Shown one piece after another: positions 1-5,073 of a stretch of 6,287 nt of DNA. The DNA lies in assembly GCA_934167165.1 (NCBI GenBank), contig CAKPKG010000043.1:1-6287 (forward strand). Reading direction: 5' to 3'. The first letter of the stretch is position 1; each line of letters opens with the position of its first letter. The notes beneath the pieces are model-generated. The model was not told the DNA's origin. It saw only the letters and a list, made by a program, of their open reading frames with translations, and searched no databases. A program made the translations under genes and the position numbers. The DNA is from an uncultured Clostridia bacterium (GTDB lineage Bacteria > Bacillota > Clostridia > TANB77 > CAG-508).

Positions 1-197
1 TTAAATGCCTGATTTTATTTTTTTAATTTTGTTTTTTGGAATTTTTAAAGAATTAATTCTTTTTTGAAATAAATTTGTTTTGGCAATTTGATTTAATGCC
101 AGAATTTATATAAATTTATATTATTTTTGTATCATATTTGTGTTTCAAATTCAAGAAAAATCGTTCGCCTCATTTTTTCTTTTTTCGACAGATATTA
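1..197. other. AT-rich intergenic end, no convincing gene
   Basis: This stretch downstream of trpB is very AT-rich and contains no ORF with a start codon and ribosome binding site. On the minus strand one frame stays open for about 34 codons and stops at positions 3-1. It is lysine- and isoleucine-rich, preceded by an in-frame stop, and has no ATG, GTG or TTG start, so I do not call it. No trpA start is visible after trpB. Confidence 0.5.
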
Positions 198-228
198 GGG
201 GGAAAAAGGGGTCTGTCCCCTTTTTCCC
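198..228 (-). terminator. GC-rich hairpin directly after the trpB stop
   Basis: GGGAAAAAGGGG (228-217) and CCCCTTTTTCCC (211-200) form a perfect 12-bp inverted repeat around a 5-base loop. In transcript terms it reads A5-G4-loop-C4-T5, the form of a compact intrinsic terminator, but the T run is followed by more C residues rather than a long U tract. It begins at the base after the trpB stop codon. Probably the transcript end of the trp unit; because it is symmetric it could also act on plus-strand transcripts or belong to a dispersed palindrome family. Confidence 0.6.
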
Positions 229-1371
229 TCAGTTTAGTATTTCTATATCCTTATCTCCTCTTCCGGATAAGTTTACAATAATGCTGTCGTTGTTTTTATA
301 GTTTTTTGCAATTTTTATTGCATATGCTATTGCGTGGCTACTTTCTAATGCTGGTATTATTCCTTCTAATCTACAAAGCAGCTTAAATGCTTCTACTGCT
401 TCTTCATCTGTAATGCTGTCATATTTAACTCTTCCCACTGATTTTAAGTATGCATGTTCTGGTCCAATTCCTGGATAATCCAAACCTGCTGAAATTGAAT
501 ACGCCTCTTCTATGTTTCCTTTATCATCTTGCATTATATATGTTTTCATACCATGTAAAATTCCAATTTTATTGTTATATATTGCAGATGCATGTTTTCC
601 TGTCTCAATTCCTTTTCCTGCTCCCTCTATTCCAAATATTTGTACATTTTCTTTTATAAAGTCTGTAAATAGCCCTATACTATTGCTTCCTCCACCTATA
701 CACGCAACTATTGCTTTAGGTAATTTGCCTTCTTGTTCTAAAATTTGTTTTTTAGCTTCTTCTCCTATTATTTTTTGAAAATATTTTACCATTTCCGGAT
801 ATGGGCTTGGACCTACTGCAGAACCTATTAAATAAAATACATCTTGGTGTTTTAATAAATATTCAAAAGCTGCATCTACAGCTTCTTTTAATGTTCCTTC
901 ACCTTTCGTTACTTCATATACTTCTGCTCCTAAAAGCTTCATTTCCTCTACATTTATTTTTTGTCTTTTTATATCTTCTTTCCCCATAAATATTGTGCAT
1001 TTAATATTAAACAAACTACACACTGTTGCAGTTGCAACTCCATGTTGGCCTGCTCCCGTTTCTGCAATTATGTGTGTTTTTTTCATACGCTTTGCAAGTA
1101 AAGCTTGCCCCAATGCATTGTTTATTTTGTGTGCTCCCGTATGATTTAAATCTTCTCTTTTTAAATATATCTTTGCTCCACCTGCATATTTGCTTAAGTT
1201 CTCTGCGTAATATAGTGGTGTCGGTCTTCCAACATATTGTTTTAAATAGTATAAATATTCCTTTACAAACTTTTCGTCATTTTTTGCTTTTATAAATTCT
1301 CTTTCAATTTCATTTAACTTTTCTTTTAGCTCTTGTGGCACATATTGTCCACCAAACTCTCCATAATTCAT
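229..1371 (-). CDS. trpB: Tryptophan synthase beta chain
   Basis: The PLP enzyme condenses indole with L-serine to make L-tryptophan, normally in a cytoplasmic alpha2-beta2 complex with TrpA. Visible family signatures, numbered from the chosen ATG, are the N-terminal YGEFGGQYVP, the PLP-binding lysine K82 in HTGAHKINNALGQA, the catalytic glutamate E104 in AETGAGQHG, the PLP-phosphate loop GGGSN at 226-230, GLDYPGIGPEHA near 296-307, and the C-terminal LSGRGDKD around 368-375. The protein is 380 residues, slightly short but complete for the family. A TTG at 1377 lies too close to the AAGGA site at 1383-1379; the ATG at 1371 has 7-base spacing and is the better start. No trpA or other trp gene is adjacent, so in this locus it stands alone, behind a Trp attenuator. 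It may use salvaged or exogenous indole, or partner a TrpA encoded elsewhere. Confidence 0.96.
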   Translation of the reverse strand: MNYGEFGGQYVPQELKEKLNEIEREFIKAKNDEKFVKEYLYYLKQYVGRPTPLYYAENLSKYAGGAKIYLKREDLNHTGAHKINNALGQALLAKRMKKTHIIAETGAGQHGVATATVCSLFNIKCTIFMGKEDIKRQKINVEEMKLLGAEVYEVTKGEGTLKEAVDAAFEYLLKHQDVFYLIGSAVGPSPYPEMVKYFQKIIGEEAKKQILEQEGKLPKAIVACIGGGSNSIGLFTDFIKENVQIFGIEGAGKGIETGKHASAIYNNKIGILHGMKTYIMQDDKGNIEEAYSISAGLDYPGIGPEHAYLKSVGRVKYDSITDEEAVEAFKLLCRLEGIIPALESSHAIAYAIKIAKNYKNNDSIIVNLSGRGDKDIEILN

Positions 1372-1435
1372 AATCAATTCCTTCTTTCTTTAAAATAGTT
1401 TTATATAAAATTTGCCAATGCCAGTCAGCTTCCAT
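1310..1435 (-). CDS. Possible 41-residue Trp-containing upstream ORF overlapping trpB
   Basis: An ORF starting MEADWHWQILYK follows the attenuator terminator and runs 62 bases into trpB in another frame, ending at TGA 1312-1310. Its ATG (1435) is preceded by GGAGG at 1448-1444 with 8-base spacing, a stronger site than that of trpB itself. Trp occurs at codons 5 and 7, outside the trpB overlap, and at 25, 28 and 29 within it. No homologue is recognised. By inference its translation could affect access to the trpB start, with stalling at the Trp codons leaving that start free. It could also be a chance ORF; the strong ribosome site is the main argument for it. Confidence 0.4.
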   Translation of the reverse strand: MEADWHWQILYKTILKKEGIDYELWRVWWTICATRAKRKVK

Positions 1436-1458
1436 ATGCACCACCTCCCATAAACAAT

Positions 1459-1499
1459 AAAAAGCACATGTACAAGTTTTTAATCACTCATACATGTGC
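1459..1499 (-). terminator. Attenuator terminator of the trp leader (3:4 hairpin)
   Basis: GCACATGTA (1499-1491) pairs perfectly with TACATGTGC (1472-1464). The stem extends to 13 pairs with two G-U pairs through TGAG/CTTG, closes a 10-base loop and is followed by five T residues (1463-1459). It lies after the leader-peptide stop and before trpB. Its 5' arm is also complementary to sequence in and just after the leader peptide, so it can be disrupted. It may also terminate read-through from the aminopeptidase gene upstream. Confidence 0.9.
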
Positions 1500-1557
1500 C
1501 TTTTTACTAATATTCTAAAGCACGACAAATTTGTATGGGTGATTTTTAGCCCATACA
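1489..1557 (-). promoter_or_regulatory. Trp attenuator: competing 1:2 and 2:3 pairings
   Basis: Segment 1 TGTATGGG (1557-1550), which contains the third leader Trp codon, pairs perfectly with segment 2 CCCATACA (1539-1532). Segment 2 can instead pair with segment 3: CATACA (1537-1532) with TGTATG (1494-1489), and GTGC (1523-1520) with GCAC (1499-1496). That antiterminator would consume the 5' arm of the terminator. A ribosome stalled at the tandem Trp codons 1565-1560 would cover segment 1 and favour 2:3. A ribosome reaching the stop at 1517 would block segment 2 and favour termination. The pairings are read from the sequence; the mechanism is inferred by analogy with the enterobacterial trp leader. 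Confidence 0.85.
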
Positions 1558-1598
1558 TTCCACCAGTTATTTAATTTTGTGTTTATTAAATTACTCAT
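1515..1598 (-). CDS. trpL: Trp operon leader peptide
   Basis: A 27-codon ORF too short for ordinary gene finding. The ATG at 1598 is preceded by AAGGAG (1612-1607) at 8-base spacing, about 24 bases after a consensus -10 box. The peptide contains NNWWNVWAKNHPYKF: two adjacent Trp codons (1565-1560) and a third (1553-1551), then UAG at 1517-1515. Three Trp in 27 residues, placed inside the 1:2 hairpin region, is the mark of a ribosome-mediated attenuator that senses charged tRNA-Trp. The symbol is used by functional analogy; no sequence homology to E. coli trpL is claimed. Confidence 0.88.
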   Translation of the reverse strand: MSNLINTKLNNWWNVWAKNHPYKFVVL

Positions 1599-1621
1599 GG
1601 CTTTGTCTCCTTAATAATATA

Positions 1622-1650
1622 ATTATATGCAATTTCTTTTATATTGTCAA
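1622..1650 (-). promoter_or_regulatory. Sigma-A promoter of trpL-trpB
   Basis: TTGACA (1650-1645), a 17-base spacer and TATAAT (1627-1622): both hexamers match the consensus exactly. The -35 box starts only two bases after the stop codon of the aminopeptidase gene. Transcription would begin near 1615, giving a very short untranslated stretch before the leader-peptide ribosome site. Confidence 0.92.
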
Positions 1651-1652
1651 TT

Positions 1653-2771
1653 TTATATACTTCTTAAATTCTCTGGGTTAAGCGGTTGCAAATTTTTTGG
1701 TATAAATTTTCCATCTTTTCTTATAAGTGTATTATCAAGCCATATTTCTCCACCACCATATTTCTCTGTCTGAATATTTACAATATCCCAATGTATTGCT
1801 GATCTGTTTCCGTTGTTGCTTTCTTTAAGTGCCTCACCTGGTGTAAAATGAAAACTACCACATACCTTTTCATCAAATAGAGTATCTCCTGAAACATTTA
1901 ATATGTATGGATTAAGTCCAAATGCAAATTCTCCAATAAATCTACTGCCTTCATCTGTATCCAATATTTCATTAAGTTCTTTTGAGTGATTTGATGTAGC
2001 TTTTATTATTTTTCCATCTTTAAACTCAAATCTAATATTATTAAAAACTATTCCATTATATATACTTTGGGTATTGTACGTTATGTAACCATTAACACTT
2101 GTTTTTATAGGTGCCGTTGCAACTTCTCCATCAGGCAAATTAAAATTTCCAACATATTTTTCTGCTTTAATACCTTTTATACTAAAGGTCAATTCTGTAT
2201 CTACTCCTGTAATTCTAACTTTATCTGTTTTATTTAACATATCAACTAAAGCATTCATTGCATTTGACATTTTCTCGTAATCCATATTACAAACATTAAA
2301 ATAATAATCTTTGGCTTCTTTTAGAGTCATTTTATTTTTTTTCGCAAAAAAAGAATTTGGATATCTTAATATACACCATTTTTTCTTTAATCGTTCTTCA
2401 AGATGGACTTTAGATATGTAATATTTATTATACATTTGCATCTTTTCTAATGGTATACTAAAAAATTCGTTTTCACATTTTTTGCTACTTATTCCAACAT
2501 ATGCATCCATATCTTTCATTCTACTTAAATCATGCTTTGCATATAGTTTGATTTGATCTTCATTAGCATTAGCTAATAAACTTTTTAGCAAGGAATAATC
2601 TACAATATTAAAGAAAGTGTTAACATTTAGTTTTTGAGCTTCTATCATTATTTCTTTTGCAAGAGGAATTCCATCTTTTCCTATGACCTCAATTAATAAG
2701 TTTTCTTTTTCCTTAATTTTAAGCGAATACAACAAAATTTGTTTTGCCAGTTTTTTTAATTGTTCTTTCAT
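1653..2771 (-). CDS. M29-family aminopeptidase
   Basis: The 372-residue protein resembles the M29 (thermophilic metallo-aminopeptidase, AmpS/AmpT type) family, cytosolic dimetal exopeptidases that trim N-terminal residues from peptides. Putative metal ligands are E216 in NLPDGEVATAP, E281 in RFIGEFAFGLN, H308 in GSFHFTPGEAL, and H327 and D329 in SAIHWDIV. The conserved active-site tyrosine expected seven residues after the first histidine is leucine here (L315, codon CTT), so activity may be altered. The frame is open up to an ATG at 2822, but AGGAG followed by seven bases precedes the ATG at 2771, which I choose; the extra N-terminus looks unlike the family. It follows two acetyltransferase genes and an M20 peptidase remnant on the same strand. 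No signal peptide or membrane segment is seen. Family assignment is from recalled motifs. Confidence 0.85.
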   Translation of the reverse strand: MKEQLKKLAKQILLYSLKIKEKENLLIEVIGKDGIPLAKEIMIEAQKLNVNTFFNIVDYSLLKSLLANANEDQIKLYAKHDLSRMKDMDAYVGISSKKCENEFFSIPLEKMQMYNKYYISKVHLEERLKKKWCILRYPNSFFAKKNKMTLKEAKDYYFNVCNMDYEKMSNAMNALVDMLNKTDKVRITGVDTELTFSIKGIKAEKYVGNFNLPDGEVATAPIKTSVNGYITYNTQSIYNGIVFNNIRFEFKDGKIIKATSNHSKELNEILDTDEGSRFIGEFAFGLNPYILNVSGDTLFDEKVCGSFHFTPGEALKESNNGNRSAIHWDIVNIQTEKYGGGEIWLDNTLIRKDGKFIPKNLQPLNPENLRSI

Positions 2772-2827
2772 TTTTGTTCTCCTAAATTTAATATTTAAAT
2801 TGCCACAATAATTAAAATGCAATTCTA

Positions 2828-2911
2828 TTATTTTTTATATTCTATCATTTTTTCTTTGTCTTGAATAGTATTAAACTTTATTAAATCTCTTAATAATTTA
2901 TATGATTCCAT
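2828..2911 (-). pseudogene. Remnant of an M20-family peptidase N-terminus
   Basis: A 27-codon ORF begins MESYKLLRDLIKFNT and continues IQDKEK before stopping at TAA 2830-2828. This resembles the start of ArgE/DapE-type M20 metallopeptidases, where a helix with LLK-LI-F-T is followed by a DKEN-like turn. It has a good ribosome site, AAGGAG, about seven bases before the ATG, located just after the stop of the acetyltransferase gene. Nothing downstream restores the catalytic domains. I infer a peptidase gene reduced by deletion; the alternative is a small independent protein or chance resemblance. Confidence 0.5.
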
Positions 2912-2925
2912 AAGTATCTCCTTAA

Positions 2926-3474
2926 TTACAATTTAATCCAATACACCTGTGCTATTTTTCCATTTTCTGTTTTTACTTCTCTTTCTAATGCTCCCCCTGC
3001 GTTTAAAATTGTTCTTCTTGATGCTTCGTTTTCTTTATAGCAACCAAGCATTACTTTTTCTAAGTTAAGTTCTTCTTTGCAATATTTTAAAGCTTGTTCA
3101 AGCATTTGCGTTGCATATCCTTTTCTTCTTTCTGTTGGTCTTATTCCATATCCTATATTTCCTCCATAATTTCTTAAGAAATCATTCGCTAATTCATGTC
3201 TAATATTTATCATTCCAACAATTTTATTATCTCTTTCTCTCACTCCAAAGAATTGGGTTGTAACAGCATAATTATCTTGTACTGTTTCCTTTTTTGAATT
3301 ATTTTTTAATAATTCTAGCCATTCATCATAGTTGTCTATTTTATCCCATTTTGAACACGCATGTAATGTTTTTTCTCCATTATCAAAATGCTCTTTTTTA
3401 TATTCTATTGCTTGATTTTCGTACTCTTTCGTTGGTATTACTAATTTTATTTTATCTTCCAAATTATATTCCAA
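2926..3474 (-). CDS. GNAT-family N-acetyltransferase
   Basis: This is an acetyl-CoA-dependent acetyltransferase of unknown substrate, 182 residues. Motif A is seen as IGYGIRPTERRKGYATQM at about 107-124, with the pyrophosphate-binding R-R-K-G-Y-A at 116-121. It is followed by NEASRRTILNAGG at about 149-161, as in GNAT proteins where this segment packs near the acetyl-CoA. No ATG is available near the start. TTG at 3474 lies eight bases after GGAGG (3487-3483) and is preferred over TTG at 3489, which itself overlaps that site and has none of its own. The ribosome site lies within five bases of the stop codon of the preceding acetyltransferase, so the two are very likely co-transcribed and possibly translationally coupled. 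Substrate could be a small molecule, antibiotic or protein N-terminus; the sequence does not tell. Confidence 0.88.
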   Translation of the reverse strand: MEYNLEDKIKLVIPTKEYENQAIEYKKEHFDNGEKTLHACSKWDKIDNYDEWLELLKNNSKKETVQDNYAVTTQFFGVRERDNKIVGMINIRHELANDFLRNYGGNIGYGIRPTERRKGYATQMLEQALKYCKEELNLEKVMLGCYKENEASRRTILNAGGALEREVKTENGKIAQVYWIKL

Positions 3475-3491
3475 ACCTACTTCCTCCAACT

Positions 3492-4019
3492 CTACAAATC
3501 TAAATAGTATACTTTACATTCAAATTTTTGACTTTTGTCAAACTTTTCAAAATCTTCATCTTTAACATATTTAAATCCAGCTTTCCTCATTACTGCGCCA
3601 GATGCAGGATTGAGTACTGCATGCGCACATCTAAATTTATGTATTTTTTCTTCAGCTGCTAAATATTTAAGTACCTCTTTTACAGCTTCTGTTGTATAGC
3701 CATTATTCCAATGTTTTTTTGCTATATTATAGCCTATTTCATATCTGCCATCTTCGCTTGGGAATGCTCCCATAGCTCCTATTAGCTCATTGCTATTTTT
3801 TATAACTATTCCCCAATTAAAACATCTTTCTGTTTTACGTCTTTTTTCTTCTAAAAGTATGTATTCTTTTGTTTCCTCTACATTTTTGTGAGTAGACCAC
3901 CTTACATATTTTGATACTTCATCATCACTAGTCCAATTTTTAAAAACTTCTTCTGCATCATTTACTGTTAATGGTCTTAATATTAACCTTTCTGTTTCTA
4001 ATGTTTTTTCTTCTTTCAT
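3492..4019 (-). CDS. RimJ/RimL-like GNAT acetyltransferase
   Basis: The 175-residue protein begins with the ETERLILRPLTVNDAEEVF signature typical of RimJ/RimL-type GNAT proteins (Acetyltransf_3 group). That group includes enzymes acetylating ribosomal protein N-termini, and others acting on antibiotics or small amines. Motif A is YEIGYNIAKKHWNNGYTTEA at about 93-112, followed by NPASGAVMRKAGFKYV at about 137-152. A TTG at 4037 extends the frame by six residues, but AGGGG at 4032-4028 is spaced seven bases from the ATG at 4019, which I choose. It is the first gene after a promoter and a structured leader with a terminator, so its expression is probably conditional. It is followed directly by a second GNAT gene that shares little obvious sequence with it, so a recent tandem duplication is unlikely. 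Confidence 0.9.
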   Translation of the reverse strand: MKEEKTLETERLILRPLTVNDAEEVFKNWTSDDEVSKYVRWSTHKNVEETKEYILLEEKRRKTERCFNWGIVIKNSNELIGAMGAFPSEDGRYEIGYNIAKKHWNNGYTTEAVKEVLKYLAAEEKIHKFRCAHAVLNPASGAVMRKAGFKYVKDEDFEKFDKSQKFECKVYYLDL

Positions 4020-4033
4020 ACTATCACCCCTAT

Positions 4034-4080
4034 ACAAAAAAGTCTTATGTAGAAATCTTTAAGACTCCTCCATAAGACTT
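4034..4080 (-). terminator. Attenuator-like terminator before the GNAT operon
   Basis: AAGTCTTATG (4080-4071) pairs perfectly with CATAAGACTT (4049-4040), and a run of six T starts within the end of the stem. The terminator sits downstream of a promoter and just upstream of the ribosome site of the first acetyltransferase gene, so it would stop transcripts before the coding region. It may also end read-through from the response regulator gene. An alternative hairpin shares its 5' arm. Confidence 0.8.
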
Positions 4081-4141
4081 TAATCTTATTTCTGTGTAAG
4101 TAACTTTTGTTACTCTATACCGCTCGCTTTTGCTAGGTATA
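4072..4141 (-). promoter_or_regulatory. Structured leader RNA upstream of the GNAT operon
   Basis: Three hairpins precede the terminator. TATACC (4141-4136) pairs with GGTATA (4121-4116); AGTAAC (4114-4109) pairs with GTTACT (4104-4099) around AAAA; and ATAAGA (4089-4084) pairs with TCTTAT (4077-4072). The last uses the terminator's 5' arm and so is a candidate antiterminator. No leader peptide with a start codon and ribosome site is found. I do not recognise this as a known riboswitch or T-box: no T-box-like AGGGUGG-ACCGCG sequence is present. The pairings are seen in the sequence; a regulatory role is inferred. Confidence 0.6.
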
Positions 4142-4159
4142 CTCCTAAAACTTATTAGT

Positions 4160-4189
4160 ATTTTACCATATTTTTACACTAATTGTCAA
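4160..4189 (-). promoter_or_regulatory. Promoter of the GNAT-aminopeptidase operon
   Basis: TTGACA (4189-4184), an 18-base spacer and TAAAAT (4165-4160). The -35 box is perfect and the -10 box matches five of six positions. Transcription would start near 4153 and produce a leader of about 130 bases before the first acetyltransferase gene. Confidence 0.78.
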
Positions 4190-4201
4190 TACTAAAATAT
4201 T

Positions 4202-4226
4202 GCCAAAATTTCCTATCCCCTTTGGC
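4202..4226 (-). terminator. Weak hairpin after the response regulator
   Basis: GCCAAA (4226-4221) and TTTGGC (4207-4202) form a 6-bp stem around a 13-base loop, immediately after the stop codon of the response regulator. It is followed by an AT-rich but not T-only stretch. It may be a weak terminator. Confidence 0.3.
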
Positions 4227-4227
4227 C

Positions 4228-4896
4228 CTAATCTGTTATCATATATCCTACTCCTCGAATAGTTTTTATATATTTATCATATCCATATTGTTTTAATGTT
4301 TTTCTTAATCCACTTGCATATACTTCTACTACGTTTGTAGTTGTAAATGAATCAAAGCCCCATATTTTATCAAATATCTGCTCTTTTGTTATTATCGTCC
4401 CTTTTGAATTTATAAGGTATTCTAATATATCAAATTGCTTTCCTTGTAGTGTTATTTCTTTATCTTTTATAAATGTTCTCCTACTTTTTATATTCAACTT
4501 TAAATCTTTGAATTCTAGCTCATCTTGCTTGTATGCTCCATTTGTTCTTCTAATTATTGCTTCTAACCTTGCTAGCAATTCTTCTCTTTCAAATGGCTTT
4601 ACTAAATAGTCATCTGCTCCATAATTAAATCCTTTTAGTTTGTCATTTAATGTGTCTTTTGCTGTTAATATTAAAACTGGTGTTAATACTTTGTTTTCTC
4701 TAAGTTTTAATAGTACATCATAACCCGACATTTCTGGCAACATAAGGTCTAATATTATTGCATCATATATATTCTCTTTTGCCATCATATATGCTTCGTA
4801 GCCATCATACGCTTGTTCTGTATCAAATTTTTTGCATATACATTGTTTTATTGTGTCTGATAAAGTCCTTTCATCTTCTACAATTAGCACTTTCAT
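4228..4896 (-). CDS. OmpR/PhoB-family response regulator
   Basis: A DNA-binding regulator, 222 residues, the usual family length. The receiver domain at about 1-115 has the acidic pocket E7/D8, phospho-acceptor D50 in ILDLMLP, the switch threonine T78 in LTAKD and lysine K100 in YLVKPF, so it should be phosphorylatable. A winged-helix DNA-binding domain fills about 125-222, with LTLQGKQFDILEYL-like and VEVYASGLRKTL helices and the closing IKTIRGVGYMI wing. The ATG at 4896 follows GAGG at 7-base spacing. No histidine kinase is encoded on either side: the next gene downstream is an acetyltransferase with its own promoter. The kinase must be elsewhere or the regulator acts as an orphan. Its target genes cannot be told from the sequence; the GNAT operon next door is one candidate. 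Confidence 0.93.
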   Translation of the reverse strand: MKVLIVEDERTLSDTIKQCICKKFDTEQAYDGYEAYMMAKENIYDAIILDLMLPEMSGYDVLLKLRENKVLTPVLILTAKDTLNDKLKGFNYGADDYLVKPFEREELLARLEAIIRRTNGAYKQDELEFKDLKLNIKSRRTFIKDKEITLQGKQFDILEYLINSKGTIITKEQIFDKIWGFDSFTTTNVVEVYASGLRKTLKQYGYDKYIKTIRGVGYMITD

Positions 4897-4935
4897 ATTC
4901 TTACCTCGCTTGCGATTTACATCAATTTCTTAATT

Positions 4936-4996
4936 AAAAAAATTTGTAGGAGAAAAGATTATAAATGGGGATGGAAATAATCTTTTCTTTTCCTAC
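4936..4996 (-). terminator. Long hairpin with T run between ybaK-like gene and response regulator
   Basis: Transcript arms GTAGGA (4996-4991) plus an 11-base arm (4987-4977) pair with an 11-base arm (4962-4952) and TCCTAC (4951-4946). This gives 17 base pairs with a three-base bulge and a 14-base loop. Seven T residues follow after three A (4942-4936). It is best read as the terminator of the Nudix-YbaK operon. If the response regulator is transcribed from the possible -10 box at 5045-5040, the hairpin would lie in its untranslated leader and could act as an attenuator. Confidence 0.6.
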
Positions 4997-5039
4997 TTCT
5001 GGGGTGATATTAATTAGTCTTTCCCTTGTTGATATTTGT

Positions 5040-5045
5040 ATTATA
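5040..5045 (-). promoter_or_regulatory. Possible -10 box for the response regulator
   Basis: TATAAT lies between the ybaK-like stop and the response regulator, but no recognisable TTGACA-like box is found at the proper distance in this very AT-rich stretch. No better promoter is visible downstream of the hairpin at 4996-4946. Confidence 0.25.
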
Positions 5046-5073
5046 TTTTTTAAATATTAAATTAATATTAAAA

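Noticed and set aside
1..105. Minus-strand open frame of about 34 codons ending at position 1
   Set aside because: It is preceded by a stop, has no usual start codon or ribosome site, and its Lys/Ile/Asn-rich content is what AT-rich non-coding DNA gives.
450..1295. Several plus-strand ORFs of 60-90 codons opposite trpB
   Set aside because: They are antisense shadows of a well-conserved gene, rich in Leu, Phe and Ser from the complementary strand, with no ribosome sites or recognisable domains.
1378..1652. T-box riboswitch upstream of trpB
   Set aside because: No T-box-like AGGGUGG-ACCGCG sequence or specifier-loop structure is seen; the leader peptide with Trp codons explains the terminator better.
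2772..2822. Longer N-terminus for the aminopeptidase from the ATG at 2822
   Set aside because: The added 17 residues do not resemble the family and lack a good ribosome site, while the ATG at 2771 has AGGAG at the proper distance.
3492..4019. The two acetyltransferases as a recent tandem duplication
   Set aside because: They share only the general GNAT motif and belong to visibly different subgroups.
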